Below the pieces are notes generated by a model. That model saw only the letters and a program-made list of their open reading frames with translations, was not told the origin of the DNA and searched no databases. This document shows, piece by piece, positions 13,201 to 28,200 of a stretch of 64,000 nt of DNA; positions within the stretch are counted from its first letter, which is position 1; each line of letters begins with the position of its first letter. The stretch covers positions 34,212,106-34,276,105 of the forward strand of contig OZ020303.1 in assembly GCA_963971305.1 (NCBI GenBank), written 5' to 3'. A program made the translations under genes and the position numbers. The stretch comes from Arcuatula senhousia. Lineage: Eukaryota > Mollusca > Bivalvia > Mytilida > Mytilidae.

Positions 13201-16200
13201 CGGCGAAAAATAAAGTTCTTAGTACTGGGTACTCTCGAGTAGAGCAGGTAACACTGGCGGTTGTGTGTCATGGGCTGGATGACCCATGGCACATAGAGAG
13301 TCGTATTAGTTGCTACAGAGGGGCATTCTCTATTGTTACGACTATAAAAACCCTTTAGTCAATCCTTAAAGGCTTTTAAATTTGCATCAGAAAAAAAAAC
13401 CACCTACCAAGCTTCATTTGGTGAAAATTAAAGAAATACTAAAATAACTAAATGGGTTATGCAAGTTTTCAACACAGAGTGATGCATATTTGAAATTAAT
13501 TCAAATTCAAATCTCTAATCCATTGGTTAAATTGCTAATTAAAATATTCAAAAATATTAAATATGGAATGATATAAAGTCCACTTTTAAAGTAATGAGAT
13601 TTAAAAAAAACAAAACAAATATGGTTAAAAATATAAATAGGCAAAAAATTCTTTAGGTACATGTAGGTAGGTATGAAACCAATAGAAATGTATTAAAACT
13701 TCTATAATAATATCATTCAACTGAATTATTTGCAAGAAGACAGTATTTCAATTTTGGATATCACTTTATCAAAGCTTTTGATAACTATGTGATATGATAT
13801 CAAGTGTTAAAGTGTAAATCTATCATATTTGAACTAGGCCATCCATATCAGGTATTCAATATCTTAATATTCAAAAGTGGGAGGAGTTACTTAATCATAG
13901 GGCCCTGATGTTGTCTTTCTTGTAATGTTTGAATGAAAGGCATGAAATAAAATAGAGTTATTCCTCTTTGAACAGATAATTAATTTAAGGAATTTTGCAG
14001 CCACACCTGTATTGAATGTCATTATCAATGGTTACCATTGTATTCTAAAACAAATGTTTCCTGTATTAATATGCAATGAGTAAAATTTTACATGCATTCA
14101 TGAATCAGTTCATTAAAATTGTTTGAAGGGCACATGCATGTTAAGGTTAAAACATTTCATACATGTTATATATGTTTGAATATGAGTCATTTACATGTAC
14201 ATGTATCATGTGACATGTATTAAGATAAAGATAATTGTTAACATTTATCTGTAACAGGCAGAAATAGTTATTCTGTAAATTGTTCTTTTATTTAACAATT
14301 AAAACAACAATTTTTATTTTCAAGGAAAAATTTGGTTGAATATATAGGAAATCATTGAAGCGTGACCAAAGCGGGCCTCCTCTTAGGCCAGTCAGTGGGC
14401 CCCCTCTTTTCAGAATCTCTGGATCCGCCTCTGCTTAATTCATAGATTGGACAGTCATGACTGTCTGTTAGATGGAATAGTTATCAGGCAAACCATAATT
14501 TTTTTCTAAAGACTTATCAGAGATGCTCTATTCAAAATGTTAAATGAAATGTCAAAAGAGTATTAGCTTTTATTAAATATCAAATTTAAAAACTAAATGT
14601 AGAAAAAGAAATTAAATCCAACATTGTTGAGATTTAACTTGTGGTTATTTTTACTCAGTGGTCTCCCCTTCCTGTCGACTACATGCAGCATTGGAGGTTC
14701 ACTCAGGTAAAATCTGCATGGTCCTTTTATCCCCATCTGATGGAAAATGAAAACTTGATGTCATTTATTTGTGCATGAAAGAAAACCTTAAGTCTGTTGT
14801 ATGTTGTGAGCTTATTTTGACAGAGCATGGTTTCTTTAGTTCATTAATGAAGCCAAAGTTTTTTGTAAATGTGTAATGGTTTTTTATTTTGTTTTGTTCA
14901 ATTTTGCTTGTGGTACTTAATGTCAGGTTTATTTACTTTGAGACCCTTTGTCTTGATGTTTTAAACTTTAGTTTCTAGAACTGTCTGTATAGATTTATTA
15001 CATAGATGCATGTATTTTTAAAGAGATGCATCATGTGTATGTGTGCCTTAAAAAAGAAGAACGTTTCTCAAATTATATTATTGCATTTGCATAAAGATTC
15101 CAAATTTTTATAATTAAAGTCATGTTTCTATGTAATCTTTTTTCAAAGTATAACTTTCTTCTTTGGCATGTTCTAAACATAGATATATTAGTGACTTTAT
15201 CAGTGGCATGACGATAGCAATTTGAATATTAAATTATAAATAGGCAGCAACATTTTTTGGTTCCAATGTTTTTTATATGCAACTGCAACATCAAATTTTT
15301 GTACCAGTATTTAGAGCTCGTCATTTTAAAATGCCTGTCAATTTTTCCTGCTTTTATTGGACAAAAATGCTACATGTATTAGTATATGTTAAATGATTAG
15401 GGTAATTGTAATGATAAACATATTTTGAAGTTCTGTGTCCAGACTTAAGAAGGGAATATCCTTCCACTAGTATGTGAGAGGGCTATATTTCAATTACCTT
15501 GTTAAGCATCTCTTTTTTAATCATTTTATGTCTTGTTATTTCAGGCTGGTCGTAGGATTGTTGACCTCTTTGATGACCTTAGAGATGGACATAACTTGAT
15601 CTCCTTGTTAGAAGTGCTGGCACATGAAACTCTGGTATAGTATTGTTTTAAGCTTAATAATATAAAAAATTAGAATAATTTGGTCTTTTCTCACCTTAGA
15701 ATATTAATTTGAATGTACATACATGTACTTATAGATTCAACATGCTTCAATAAATCTTCCCAAAATATCCAACAATAATTTCTTTTAATGTATTATTTCT
15801 GTGATATATATTTATGTCATTTTAATCCGAACACACATACCATATCAATTAACCTAAACACCATGCATTTTAGGAATGCATATTATAAAGGTATAAACCA
15901 TATTACCAAATCGACGATCAATCGCAAATGGCCTATGCTTTGTCTGTACAAAGCATAACATCAGAGTAATGGAAGTGAAAATTGAAAATGAAATTGCAGT
16001 GGTCATTTATGTTTATGTTGTCATATTTATTGAATATATTGGATTCAATGAACAATTACATCAGCATGTAAAGAATTAAATATCCATAATAGATTTTTAT
16101 ACGACCGCAAAAAATTTGTGGACGTATAATGGTATGATGCTGTTGTCGTTGTCGTCGTTGTCGTTGTCGTTGTCGTCGTCGTCGTTGTTGTCTGTTAACT

Positions 16201-19200
16201 TAAGTGTATACACGATAACTTTAGTTCTAGTTATCCAAATCCAATGAAATTTGACAATGATATTTCTTACCATTAAAGGAAGGATGGGATTGATTTTGGG
16301 AGTCCCCCTTTTTAGCTCACCTGGACCAAAGGTCCATGTGAGCTTTTACCATCACTTGGCGTCCGTCGTCGTCGTCGTCCGTTAACAATTTTTCAAAAAT
16401 CTTCTCCTCTGAAACTACATAACAGAATTTAATGAAACTTGGTATGAATGATCCTTAGGGTGTCCTGCACCAAACTTATGTTTTGATTTTTGATCCGTCA
16501 AAAAACATGGCCGCTGTTACTAAAAATAGACCAGGGGAGTCAGATTACTGTTTTTGGCTTGTAAATCAAAAAGTATAAGAGATAGATGAAATCCGATGCC
16601 ACGCTGCTGCTTCAGCATCAAAAGCTCTACAAAAGTCTCCATTGGGTCGAAGTTGTCAGATGACCCCTTATAGGAGTTACTGCCCCTTAAAGGTGAAAAA
16701 TAAGGTTTTTTTCATGTTTTTGGCTTCTAAAATGAAAATTATTACAGATAGAGAAAAGTTGTTGCTTGCTTAAATGTTCAGCTCATTTAGCTCTACAAAA
16801 GTGTCCATAGGGTCGAAGTTGTCAGATCACCCCTTACAGGGGTTCCAGCCCCCTTAAAGGCGTAAAATAGTGTTTTTGGCCTATAGAATGAAAACTATTG
16901 CAGATAGAGAAAAGCTGTTGCTTGCTTAAATGTTCAGCTCATTTAGCTCTACAAAAGTCTTCATAGGGTCGAAGTTGTCAGATGACCCCTTATAGGGATT
17001 ACAGCCCCTTAAAGGCAAAAAATAGTGTTTATGGCCTATAGAATGAAAACTATTGCAGATAGAGAAAAGCTGTTGCTTGCTGAAATGTTCAACTCATTGA
17101 GTTCTACAAAAGTCTTCATAGGGTGGAAGTTGTCAGATGACCCCATATAGGGGTTACAGCCCCTGAAAGGCAAAAAATAGTGTTTTTGGCCTATAGAATT
17201 AAAACTATTGCAGATAGAGAAAAGCTGTTGCTTGCTTAAATGTTTAGCTTATTTAGCTCTACAAATGTGTTCATAGGGTCAAAGTTGTCAGATGACCCCT
17301 TTAAGGGGTTATGGCCCTTTAAATGTGAAAAATAGTGTTTTTGGTCTATAGAATGAAAACTATAGCAGACAGAAAAAAGCTTTTTCCTGCTTAAACATTC
17401 AGCTCATTTAGCTATACAAAAGTCTTCATAGGGTTGACATACAGACCAGGTGAGCGATTATGGCTCCTGGGAGCCTCTTGTTTCGTTTAGAAATTAAGGG
17501 CCAAAAGGGGCCAAATTGCAACTTTTAGTTTGTTCTTACAATAACTTTTTCAAAAATCTTTTCCTCTGAAACTACTGAACAGAATTCAATGAAACTTGGT
17601 ATGATTGATCAATAGGGTGTCATGCACTATAGATGTGTTTCAAGTTCTGATTTGTCAAAAAACATGGATGCTGTGGCTAAAAATAGACCAGGGGGGTCAG
17701 ACTACTGTTTTTGGCTTGTAATTCAAAAAGTATAAGAGATAGATGAAATCTGATGCCACCCTACTGCTTCAGGATCAAAAGTTCTACAAAAGTCTCCATT
17801 TGGTCGAAGTTGTCAGATGACCCCTTATAGGGGTTACGGCCCCTTAATGGTGAAAAATAGCATTTTTTCATGTTTTTGCCCTATAGTATGAAAACTATTG
17901 CAGATAGCAAAAAGCTGTTGCTTGCTTAATTGTTCAGCTCATTTAGCTCTACAAAAGTCTCCATAGGGTCGAAGTTGTCAGATGACCCCTTATAGGGGTT
18001 ACGGCCCCTTAAAGGTGAAAAATAGCATTTTTTCATGTTTTTGCCCTATAGTATGAAAACTATTGCAGATAGCAAAAAGCTGTTGCTTGCTTAATTGTTC
18101 AGCTCATTTAGCTCTACAAAAGTCTCCATAGGGTCAAAGTTGTCAGATGACCCCTTATAGGGGTTACGGCCCTAAAAGGGGCCAAAATTGAAACATTTTT
18201 ATTAGTGGACCGATTTTGAAAATTTTTTTTGCACGTTTGTTCTTGTCAAATAGCGAATGCAAAATTGAGAATTAATTTTTGCTACCCCCATCTTTCCCCC
18301 TTATTATGGAATTAGGGGCCAAAAGGGACGAAAATGGAAATTTTTTTACTTGTGATCCGATTTTGAAATTTTTTTTTGCATGTTTGTTCTTGTCAAATAG
18401 TGGATACAAAATTGAGAATTAATTTTTGCGACCCCCCCTTTTCCCCTGTTATGAAATTAAGGGGCCAAAATCGAAACTTATTTATTTGTGGTCTGATTTT
18501 GATCTCCTTTGGAAAAAAAAATAATTCCTTTTAAAATGTGAATTTAGAAAGTCCACCAAAAGCTGCATGTGTCAAAAACCTTTGTCAGTCGACCATGGGC
18601 TGCATATGTCCAGAGCAATTGACTATCCATATTGGGCCTAAAACGTACAGGGTTCAACATGTTACGGTCGTATCATGCTGTGCTCGGCGAAGCTTTTTAT
18701 TAAAGTTCTAAGATACATGTATCTTAAGCATTTACCACATTCATTGTGCTGGTATACCATTCTAATTCATATTTTTACTAGCCAAGAGAAAAAGGTCGGA
18801 TGAAGTTTCACAAGATACAGAATGTACAGATTGCATTAGAGTTTCTCAAAAGAAAAGGGGTTAGTATATTTATTGGTTCTGTATATTTAATGTCATTGCT
18901 AATTGTGAATTAATTTTTTTGGTCCCCAGCTGCAAGGCTGAACCGGGACATAGAAAAGCTGGGTGTCCACACGTTCGTGCATGTGTCCATGCGTCCATCA
19001 CACTTTTTTTCGTAACAGTTTTCTCAACGTTTAATCATAGGCTTTCGATATTTGGTATGCAGCTTCAGGTAGGGTCCTAATGGTGGGATGCGTTTGCAGA
19101 TCTGTCGCTCATCTACTTTCTGTTTAATGAGCCGACTAAGCCAACTAAGATTTTTCCCACTCAACAGGCGGGGGACCTAAAATCTGTTCTCGTTTACCAT

Positions 19201-22200
19201 AGTAAATTATACGTTGGCACATTTTCAAAAGATGTAATGACTTACAAAAATTTTGAAAAAAAAAATCCCTTTTATGTGGTTGAAAAAAAAACTCTTCACA
19301 CAAAACAAAACTAAATTCATGGTAAAATTATGTAACATTTGAGTGACAAATTTGTCATTCTTTGCAGTGGCATTCAAATGAGAAAAGTTAAAGCCAGATT
19401 ATATAATGGCCCACCAACGAATGTTTTCCGTCTGTCAATCTGTCACACTTCAGGTCAATATTTACTGTAAGCTCAATTCTCAGAAACTGGAAGTCTGATC
19501 TTCAGGAAACTTTGTACACTAAGTCATCATATCAAGGGCATCTTATCTAAAAAAATATGTGCTGAGGAAGCCATCAGTGTCTAAGGGAAAAAAATTCAAT
19601 GGTTGATTTAGGACCAGCATTCCCTCCCATTTGATAGCATTTTTTGAAAGAATGAAACAAAAGGTCCATGATTTTATTTTACAATGGCACAACTCTGAAT
19701 CTGCCACTGCACATGCTTGTTTAAATCTGAGAATTAATGTAATCTAACATATCATAACTTTTATTTCCAGATAAAGCTGGTAAACATCAGATCCGATGAG
19801 ATTGTTGATGGTAACCCTAAACTGAGTCTTGGTCTAATCTGGACAATCATTCTACATTATCAGGTAAGAAAGATAACTCTGTCTACCTTGCTTGTCTGTC
19901 TAGGGAAATTATAGATTTGCTGCACCAATTTTGTAACAACTTCAAATTCTTGTTTGTAGCTCTTAAAACTACAGTACTGCAAAGTTTGTTCGATTGACAC
20001 CTCAATTATCTAAGTTTGAAAATGAATTTGTCAAACACGGGGACCATATATGATTGGTGATTTGAAAATCATTTTGGATTTGAAAAAAGAAAAAAAAATA
20101 TTACAACCTATGAAACATTTATAAAATCAAACTAAAATGTACTAATACCACACATTATTCACATGACAGTTATTACCAGCTAGTGTGCCAAGTACCCCAA
20201 GGTCAGGGTCACGTTCTAACATCGTAAGTTCAATTTGGTGACCTTTTACAAGGTGTTGGAGGCCTCGGAGGTGGATATAATCTTCTCTCTCCAATCCATG
20301 GGGCTTCGTGAATGGCTAGTTATTTTAGTAACTTATCATTTTGGATGAATTGAGTTTTCTTTTTCCTGCAAGCTCATTAGAGGTGTTATCCCATTTTATG
20401 TATATATATTTATTGAGATATTTGATGTAATGTTATATGGTTTTCAAACAATGCCTTTATCATTAATATGAAATAAACCTTTGAAAAAAATCAAATGATT
20501 TTGATGGATGTTTCATCACATCAGAGAGACTCAAGTCAAAAAGTTTAAATGGTTAAAGAAGAGCACAAAGGTACTCTAGAACCAGATGTATCCAGCAAGA
20601 CTAAGTTAAGCCATTCCATAATAGTAGATGAAATTTTAAATTTCACTTGTAAATTCACCATAAAGATGATCTTTTACAAAATCAACACCATTCTGCAAAG
20701 TGTTTAATTTTTGGTTTCTTGTTTATTTATCATGACAATATATGAGTTATACATCCTATGTAGTAATATTTTTGCAAGTCGGATTACAAAAAGCAAGCTG
20801 TGAATATCATTTTCTACAATTTTATTGATGCTAGAAGCCGTTAAGTTTGGGTGTCTAAGGTCTTCATATTTTGTACTTTGATATTTTTGATTTTATGAAG
20901 ATGAAAGTGAAGTGTTGCATCAGTTCAAAGGTTATAGATAAAATTCTAAGATTTATCAAGTTGATATAATAATCAACTAAGTAACCTCAAAAAATCATCA
21001 GTCCATATAGATATATGATGTAAAAAATCTCTTTATAAATGGATGGATGAGTTGATTATGAATTATCAGAAACTTAAAGGATAATTTCACTTCTTTATAA
21101 ATCTTGAGTGCCATCTCATCTGATGATGTCTGCTTTCTAGTGCAGCTGTTATTTCTGATCAAAGACCCAAAAAATCAGATTGTTTATCTATCAAGTTCTT
21201 CATGAGCCATTGTTTATTTAGATATGTCATTTTAATTTTTTATGAGCTGTTTCAAATATTATTTTACTCAAATGGGGCTCTATAAAAACCTCAGGTATTG
21301 ACTTTCATTGGTAAGTCTTATCAAGGAAAAACAACAAATCTCAGGTAGTTAAAACACAAAAATACATGATTTATTTGTTGATGATGAAGTTGAATAATGA
21401 AACAGTAGTTCTTCTGTCATTGTATGTTTATTTTGGCAGTTTTTGTTTTGTGGTTTTGAGGTCAGATAGGGCATGACTTCAAGGCAATATGTTAGTCATA
21501 GACTAGCTATGGGATGGATTGGATTGAAAATGAAAGTGTTTTCTATCTTGTCAAAAAACTTAAGGGAGTACGAGCCTCAGAAATTGAACATTTTCGAGAT
21601 CCTCGGCTTTTATCCATTCAAATGCATTAAAAAATTTTCAACATGTTTTCTTAATATTTGTTCAGAACTATTAAGAGAAGGTCATAATAAACACCCTATC
21701 ACAATTTAATTCAATTCTAATTACAATTTCTATGTTAAAACAGAAGACGAACTTTCAATGTATTTCCTATGAAAAATCTAGAGAAGTTTTTTTCCCGCCA
21801 TATTTTTAGGTGTTTATATCTTGAAAACGGCTCCATGTTTTTGAAAACTTTTTTCATAAAGTCTAGCTATTTTGAGCTATTCTTTCAAAATTTTCTATTC
21901 TAAAAAACTATTAATTACAAAAAATCTCAGGCTTGTACTCCCTTAACAGTTTCTTTTAATCAAAGATATTGAATCTGATAATATCTCTTTGTTTTTATAC
22001 TTTTAACCTCATTTTATGATTGAATGCAAGTTTGAAACAAGGTCAGGATGGTATAGTAAAGGGAGAAATGAAAGTATTTTTCAAAGTTTTATATAAGTTT
22101 ATCGAAAGTTTTACATTTTCATTTAATCAAAACCATTTTAAAAAGATAATGAATCTGATAATTGTTCTTTGTTTTATGTTTCTTTCTCAATTTTTTGATA

Positions 22201-25200
22201 AAATCCAAATTTAAAACAGGGTCAGAATTGTAGGTTATAAATTGTAAGTAAAGAACATATTGTGGAGTAATCACCTTATAACATTTGTTTATGATTTGGG
22301 GTGTAATAACGATGGAGATGTAATATGATTTCATGGCCAGTTATCACCTGGCTTAATTATAACCTGGGGTAAAGAAGGATGAACCTTTATATATTTACTC
22401 AACGAAGACCATATGTTTTAGACACACAGAATTAACTCCCAGCTATTTCTTAATATCAGTCTATCTAATTTAATTATAGAAGAAAAATGTTTAAAAAAAT
22501 TATGACATGTAAGAAAAAAGTAAAAATCATTATGATAGATAGAAAATTATATCATGCAAGATAAAACCACAAAAACTGGCACTGGGAAAGTTTGTGCTTT
22601 TTCTTGCTCATTGGAACAGATGTTGCTGTGAGGATGATTATTTTAATGCATTGATAAGTCATTGTGGCCCTGTGGGGATAAAATTAATCTCCAAACCAGA
22701 TCAATGATTCAGAATCATGGCAGATAAAAGCAAAAGTCTCTGAGATTGAGAGGTAACAGCCAGTGATTCAGAGAGATGGTGATATATTATTATCAGGTCA
22801 ATCACATTATGAATGCAGTGCTGCAGCTTCAGGTATTCCATGTATGATGATGTCGTCCTCTTGTCTACCCTATAATTGTTACAACTAGACTTTCTGACAA
22901 TAAGATTCCTCTTAATAAAGGATACTTGAGACTGACTGAAGTTGAGAGAGAATATCATAACAGTAGTGAGGTTGAAGTTGTACGGTAGTTCAATTTGTTG
23001 CATTGCTTCATTGGAAATCTTGATCAGCTTTCTGCATATCAGATCTTAAAGTCTCAGTTGTTGAAGAGGGTGTGGTAAACTATTTTGTTGGTTGTTGATG
23101 TCAGTCACAGACCGGCCCATAAGCTTTCAATATTTTTTTCCCATCTAGGAAAGTAGATGGCATTTAGTGTTTATGTCCATTTGTCTGTCCCAATTTAGGT
23201 TTTCCTTCGGGTTGAAGTTACTTTTCTATGTTGTGAGTTAAGACATCTTGTGATTTGACTTTACTCTTGGTTTTAGTGAAAATAATTGAAGATTATGGCT
23301 GAAATATCCTAAATGGGACACTAAGGGAACAATAATAAATCAATCAATCAATCATTCTTATGTTTAAAAAATACAGTAAAGTGGGAAACACACAGAAAAA
23401 GCAAGTAACAATAACTTTTTCCTTTGTTTTCTTTTTGTTTGCTAGTTATTACTTTATTTAGTGCCAGAGGTTAGCTTGTGTTATAAAAATAAATTGGAGA
23501 TCCATTTCCTACATTTTTGTTTTAATGAAGTCTTATAGCCATGTTACTTTTTCATGAAATAATTATTTTAGCTTAAGCTTGACTCATGTTATAAATGAGG
23601 GATTTATCTTCCAAATTGATTGAAGTTATTGTAAACAAAAGTTGGCTTTAAAAAGATTTATTTGCTAATCAAGCCAAATTTCTACTTATCATGTTGCACT
23701 TTTGTTTAACAAGTTGGCAAGAAATGGAATTTTTATAAGAGAAGCATGAGCTATCAAAATTCTCTGGTATTAAAAAGTTCTTGTACAAAGAAATGTCAAA
23801 AGGTCTTTTGCTAAATCCGATAAAACCCAAGTATTGCAAATGGTAAAAGATCATGAATTTTAAACTTTTTATGTCTTGCGTGCATCAAAAATAACAAGAT
23901 ATAATGGTTCTCACGTACCTCAAATTGTTGGCTGGGCATTTGCAAAAACTACATTTATGCAAATTTTAATGTAACAACTTGAATTTGTCATCCTTAAAAC
24001 ATCAGCAGTAAAATTGTGTTTTGGAACATGACAGGGACACAATCAAAGGAAAGTCTATAGAACACAAATAAAAAAGTATGGAGTTCTTCCTTTTTTAAGT
24101 CAGTATCAAAAAAACAAAGTTACAGAACATCTTATACATTTTTCTTTGCTTTTGTACAATGACAATTTAGTTTCATCTGGGAGTTTCCTCTAAAGATGCT
24201 AATGACTGGAATATGACTGTCTCATAAATGTTACACAAGCAGCTACCATGCCTATAAAATACTAGAAATGGACTGCCTATCATATAGTAAAAAGAGGTAT
24301 CTCTCTGTTTCTGTTCAAGTTGTGGCCTAATTAGCTATCAAAAACAAGGAGGCAAACAGACATTTTAAAACAAAACCAGAAAAAAAACAGAGCAAACAAA
24401 ACCACAAAACTGTAGACAAGCTGAAGCAAAAATGAAAAAAAAAACACAAATAGTGGAAATTTTACAAATCACCATAACACTTAGGTTTGAGCCTTATATT
24501 TTGGATCTAAACATTATATGTTGCCTGCAACGTGTTGCAAAGTGACATATAGGAGTCACTTTGACACTATCCGTTGTCTTGTGTCATCCAGCGTCCTGCG
24601 GCATCACAAAAATTTCTGTTGCAGTTTTCCTGGCAACTTTATTTGGCATGTAGCTTCCTCATATAGCACTATATATATGGTGTAAAGCAATTTTATAGCC
24701 GTAACTTATCTACTTCCTGTTTACCAAGTATTTTAAGACGCAGGCGACATACGTCTTCCATGGAAGACCGGTATTCTTGTTTTTTTAAAACAAAGCCTTG
24801 ATCATGGCTTCCCTATCAACCTTTGATTAAACACAAAAAGTGAAAGATGAGCACAGGTTCTGATCACAGACAGATAGAACCTTCATCAGTCTTCTTGTTT
24901 TTCTTTCACCAGTTTTTTTGTTGTTGTCTTTTGGAGATATGAAATTTTGATATCTAAAAAATCAAATGAATTTTTGTGCTCTCATTTTTACTTTGTGTAA
25001 ATTGTCAAACTATAATGAATAGAGATTCCAGAAATCATCTGTCTTCCCATACTAATAAACAAGGCTAATCAATGAGTAAAAGTGAGGTTGGCTACTGATC
25101 ACCAGAGAACAGAATCCACTGAGTGTTTATACACAGATGTGATATACCACACCATAACATTGTTTTTTTCCCTTCCTATTCTTTCTTTTCTGTTGTTTGG

Positions 25201-28200
25201 ATTATTACATTATTTGGAATATTATTTGTGTATATTATTTTCAATTGGATAATAAAAGGAGCTGTTATATTTTTGATAGTTTTAATTTATTTTTGTATGT
25301 TATTATAAGCAATATAATAGCACATATTCATGGAAAAGAAAAGATTTAATTTCAAATTTACTTCTAAATTAAAGTGGAATCGCTCAAAGGAAAAGGTCAG
25401 TATTTAGTATGTTATTGTCAATCTAAATGTAATAATGATGCTTAATTGTCAGTTTGAAAGGAAACTTGTAGTAATATTTATTTTAAAAAAGAGAAGATGA
25501 AATAATATCAAGAAAATCTATAATATGAGGAAGAAAATGACAAACAAAAGGGATATGTATTTACTGATGTAATACTAATTGCCTTTTTCATTATTTTGTT
25601 TTTTCCATATACAAATTTGTGTGTACTTTCCTGTGATTTGGTTGACTTGATGACTGTCTATCTCATTAGAGTTTCTAGTACAACACTTATAATTGTAGAA
25701 AATTAGCATTATGGAAAATAGAACCAGATGTTTTTGTTTTGTGTCAGAGAACCTTGTCAAAACTTATTGCCACTGTAAATAAACCTCATATTAACCCCAT
25801 TGTTAGTTTCATTCATCATGTTCATGTTGTCAACACCTTAATTATAGTGAATGGCAATCAAAACGAAAAAGGGGGGATGTGGTCGCCAACTGAACTTGGG
25901 ACATAATTTTTGGGTAAATGTTAGCTTTTGAGAGGGGGTAGGACATACTTGTAGTCAAAATGGGGTGGTTGGGTCTATTGGTTCAACTTTACCCCCATTT
26001 GGAGTATCAATTTGAAACAACTGGTAAATTCCACTAGAAATTGGTTAAGCACATGTTAAAAGTACAAATGTAACAATTTTGACCAAATAGCAACCTTTTG
26101 AATCCCCTCTAAAACATTTCTGGCTATGGGTATTATCTTAGAAGGATATTCTTCTCTTACAAATAACTGCCTTAGGTATGTATGGAGATGGAAGTCACAC
26201 ATTTCACATTTTTGTCTCCAAACTCATTTCTTAAGCTTATTGATTTATTATAGTGTATGTGTACTTTAACATGACATTTACAAATTGTGTGAAGATGTTT
26301 TGAGACCTTGGTGACTCATGGCAATGTACTATTTAGTGATTATTGGGGAAAAAACGTTTCTGTGTGTGTTTGGAGGGGGAGGGGGAGCTTGGTTACCCCA
26401 TTTGCAAAGTTCCTTGCTCCATCTATTAAAAATACAAATTATTATTTTAACACATTTCAGGAATTAAACACACAATTTTTCACAATAAATTTGAAACTTA
26501 TCATTCACCTGCTTGAACTAATTATGTTCAATTAGTATAATGATTAAAGAAGGAGTTAGGTTAGTTACCTCTGTCAGTTATTAACACAGAGGTCAATTAT
26601 TATGCCTGTCATGTTGTATGCCCATCAAGATCAACTTCTTTAAAGACATAAAATGGAAAATTTGTGTAACTATGGCAATAAAACATGTATTTGTTTCAAT
26701 TGATAAGAAGGTTAATTAGAGGCTTCATTACATGATGTAGTCTGTGTGTTTTTTGAGAGTCTGATTTGCATTGTAGAAAGATAAACTGTTATTGAACAAG
26801 ATACCAATGCATGACACATGGCCAGAAGTATGGTGTATGTTTTTGGCAGTTTCAATACATTGTGGGGGTAGAAAATTTGAAACTTATCTGTCTCTTTTGT
26901 GCATATTGTGTGTGTGTTATTTCATACATGAAAAAAAAAAAATATCAACCATCATTTAAGATGACTTTGAGTGTTATCTTTGGGTTTTGAATGTTTTGTC
27001 ACCATCATTCATTTATATTTATATAACCAACAGATTATTAAACCCATGCTTCAAAGAATTCATGAAAGGTCATACATGTTTCTAGACTTCATTGGAAGTA
27101 AGGTCATTTTCAACATTTCATCTGTGATGTATGTACCTCTGTTGGCCAAATCTAATCTAGATCTCTTTTGGTATATATACTAACTCTACAAACAAGTCAT
27201 AGACTTGTACCTTTTGTCAGGATTGGCTTGAGCAATGGATGGGCTTTGGAATTAGTGAATTTACATTAACTCATGGCAATTAAAAAATCACAAAAGAAAA
27301 CCTTCAGCAGCTTAAGCCTTCAATGTGACCAGTGTTCACACTGCCTGCTGTCTTGCAATGGCCCTTGATTAAAACCTAATACCAATCCTGAAATTATCAG
27401 AGAAAAACATGGGCCCTTGATTACTGCTTTCAGTCTTGTCATTAGCTCCAGTTTAATAGTTTTGAATTGCAAGAAAGACCTGTCAAATATGCATTTTTCT
27501 TTAGTTATTTTACCTAAGCTACTAAAATTTTTGGTATCACATAGAAATTAAGTTATTGCATAATTTAACATCTATTTCAAATCATTTAAGCTGAATGACT
27601 GCATATGTTTTGTTTAAATCTATCATGCCATCCATTTCTCACAATGCCATATGCTTTTCTTTTTTTCTAATTGAGTTATCTTTCTTTTAACTTGAAAGCA
27701 ATTTTAGAAGTTTTTCAGATTATTTGTTTAATCTCAACACATTTTCATTTACAAACAGCTCTAAAACATGCCTGCAATTAATACGATGATGTAATTTTGG
27801 TAAATACGGGACAGGTGATAAGAAAGTTCTGGCAGTAATTTCCGGCAAAATACATGTTTCTGGTAAATAGAATCATGATTCAATTTCATGGCTGTAATTA
27901 ATTGCTAAGTGAATGTTATTCCTACAAGTGATAGAACACAAATAAAATCTTCAAAGATTTATCAGAGTCGATGATAGCTGTTGCATTTGGAATCTTTTTT
28001 GAGTTAGACGATTAAAAGAATTGAGTGTTGTAAAGTCAATCAATCTATCAAATATTATACCATGTCGCTGCTGTGATATAACAAATTTATTGCTAAGGAA
28101 TTTATTCTCTTTTGAATATGCTCATTCCTTATACCCCCTTCCACTTTTATCAACCACAAACTCTCAAATTGCTCTTGAATATTATTCAAGGTAAATATTT

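Noticed and set aside
14659..14688. Taking the longer 48-nt form as the main microexon
   Set aside because: This stretch looks like the pyrimidine tract for the 14689 acceptor, and the plectin parallel covers only HWR...; kept as an alternative.
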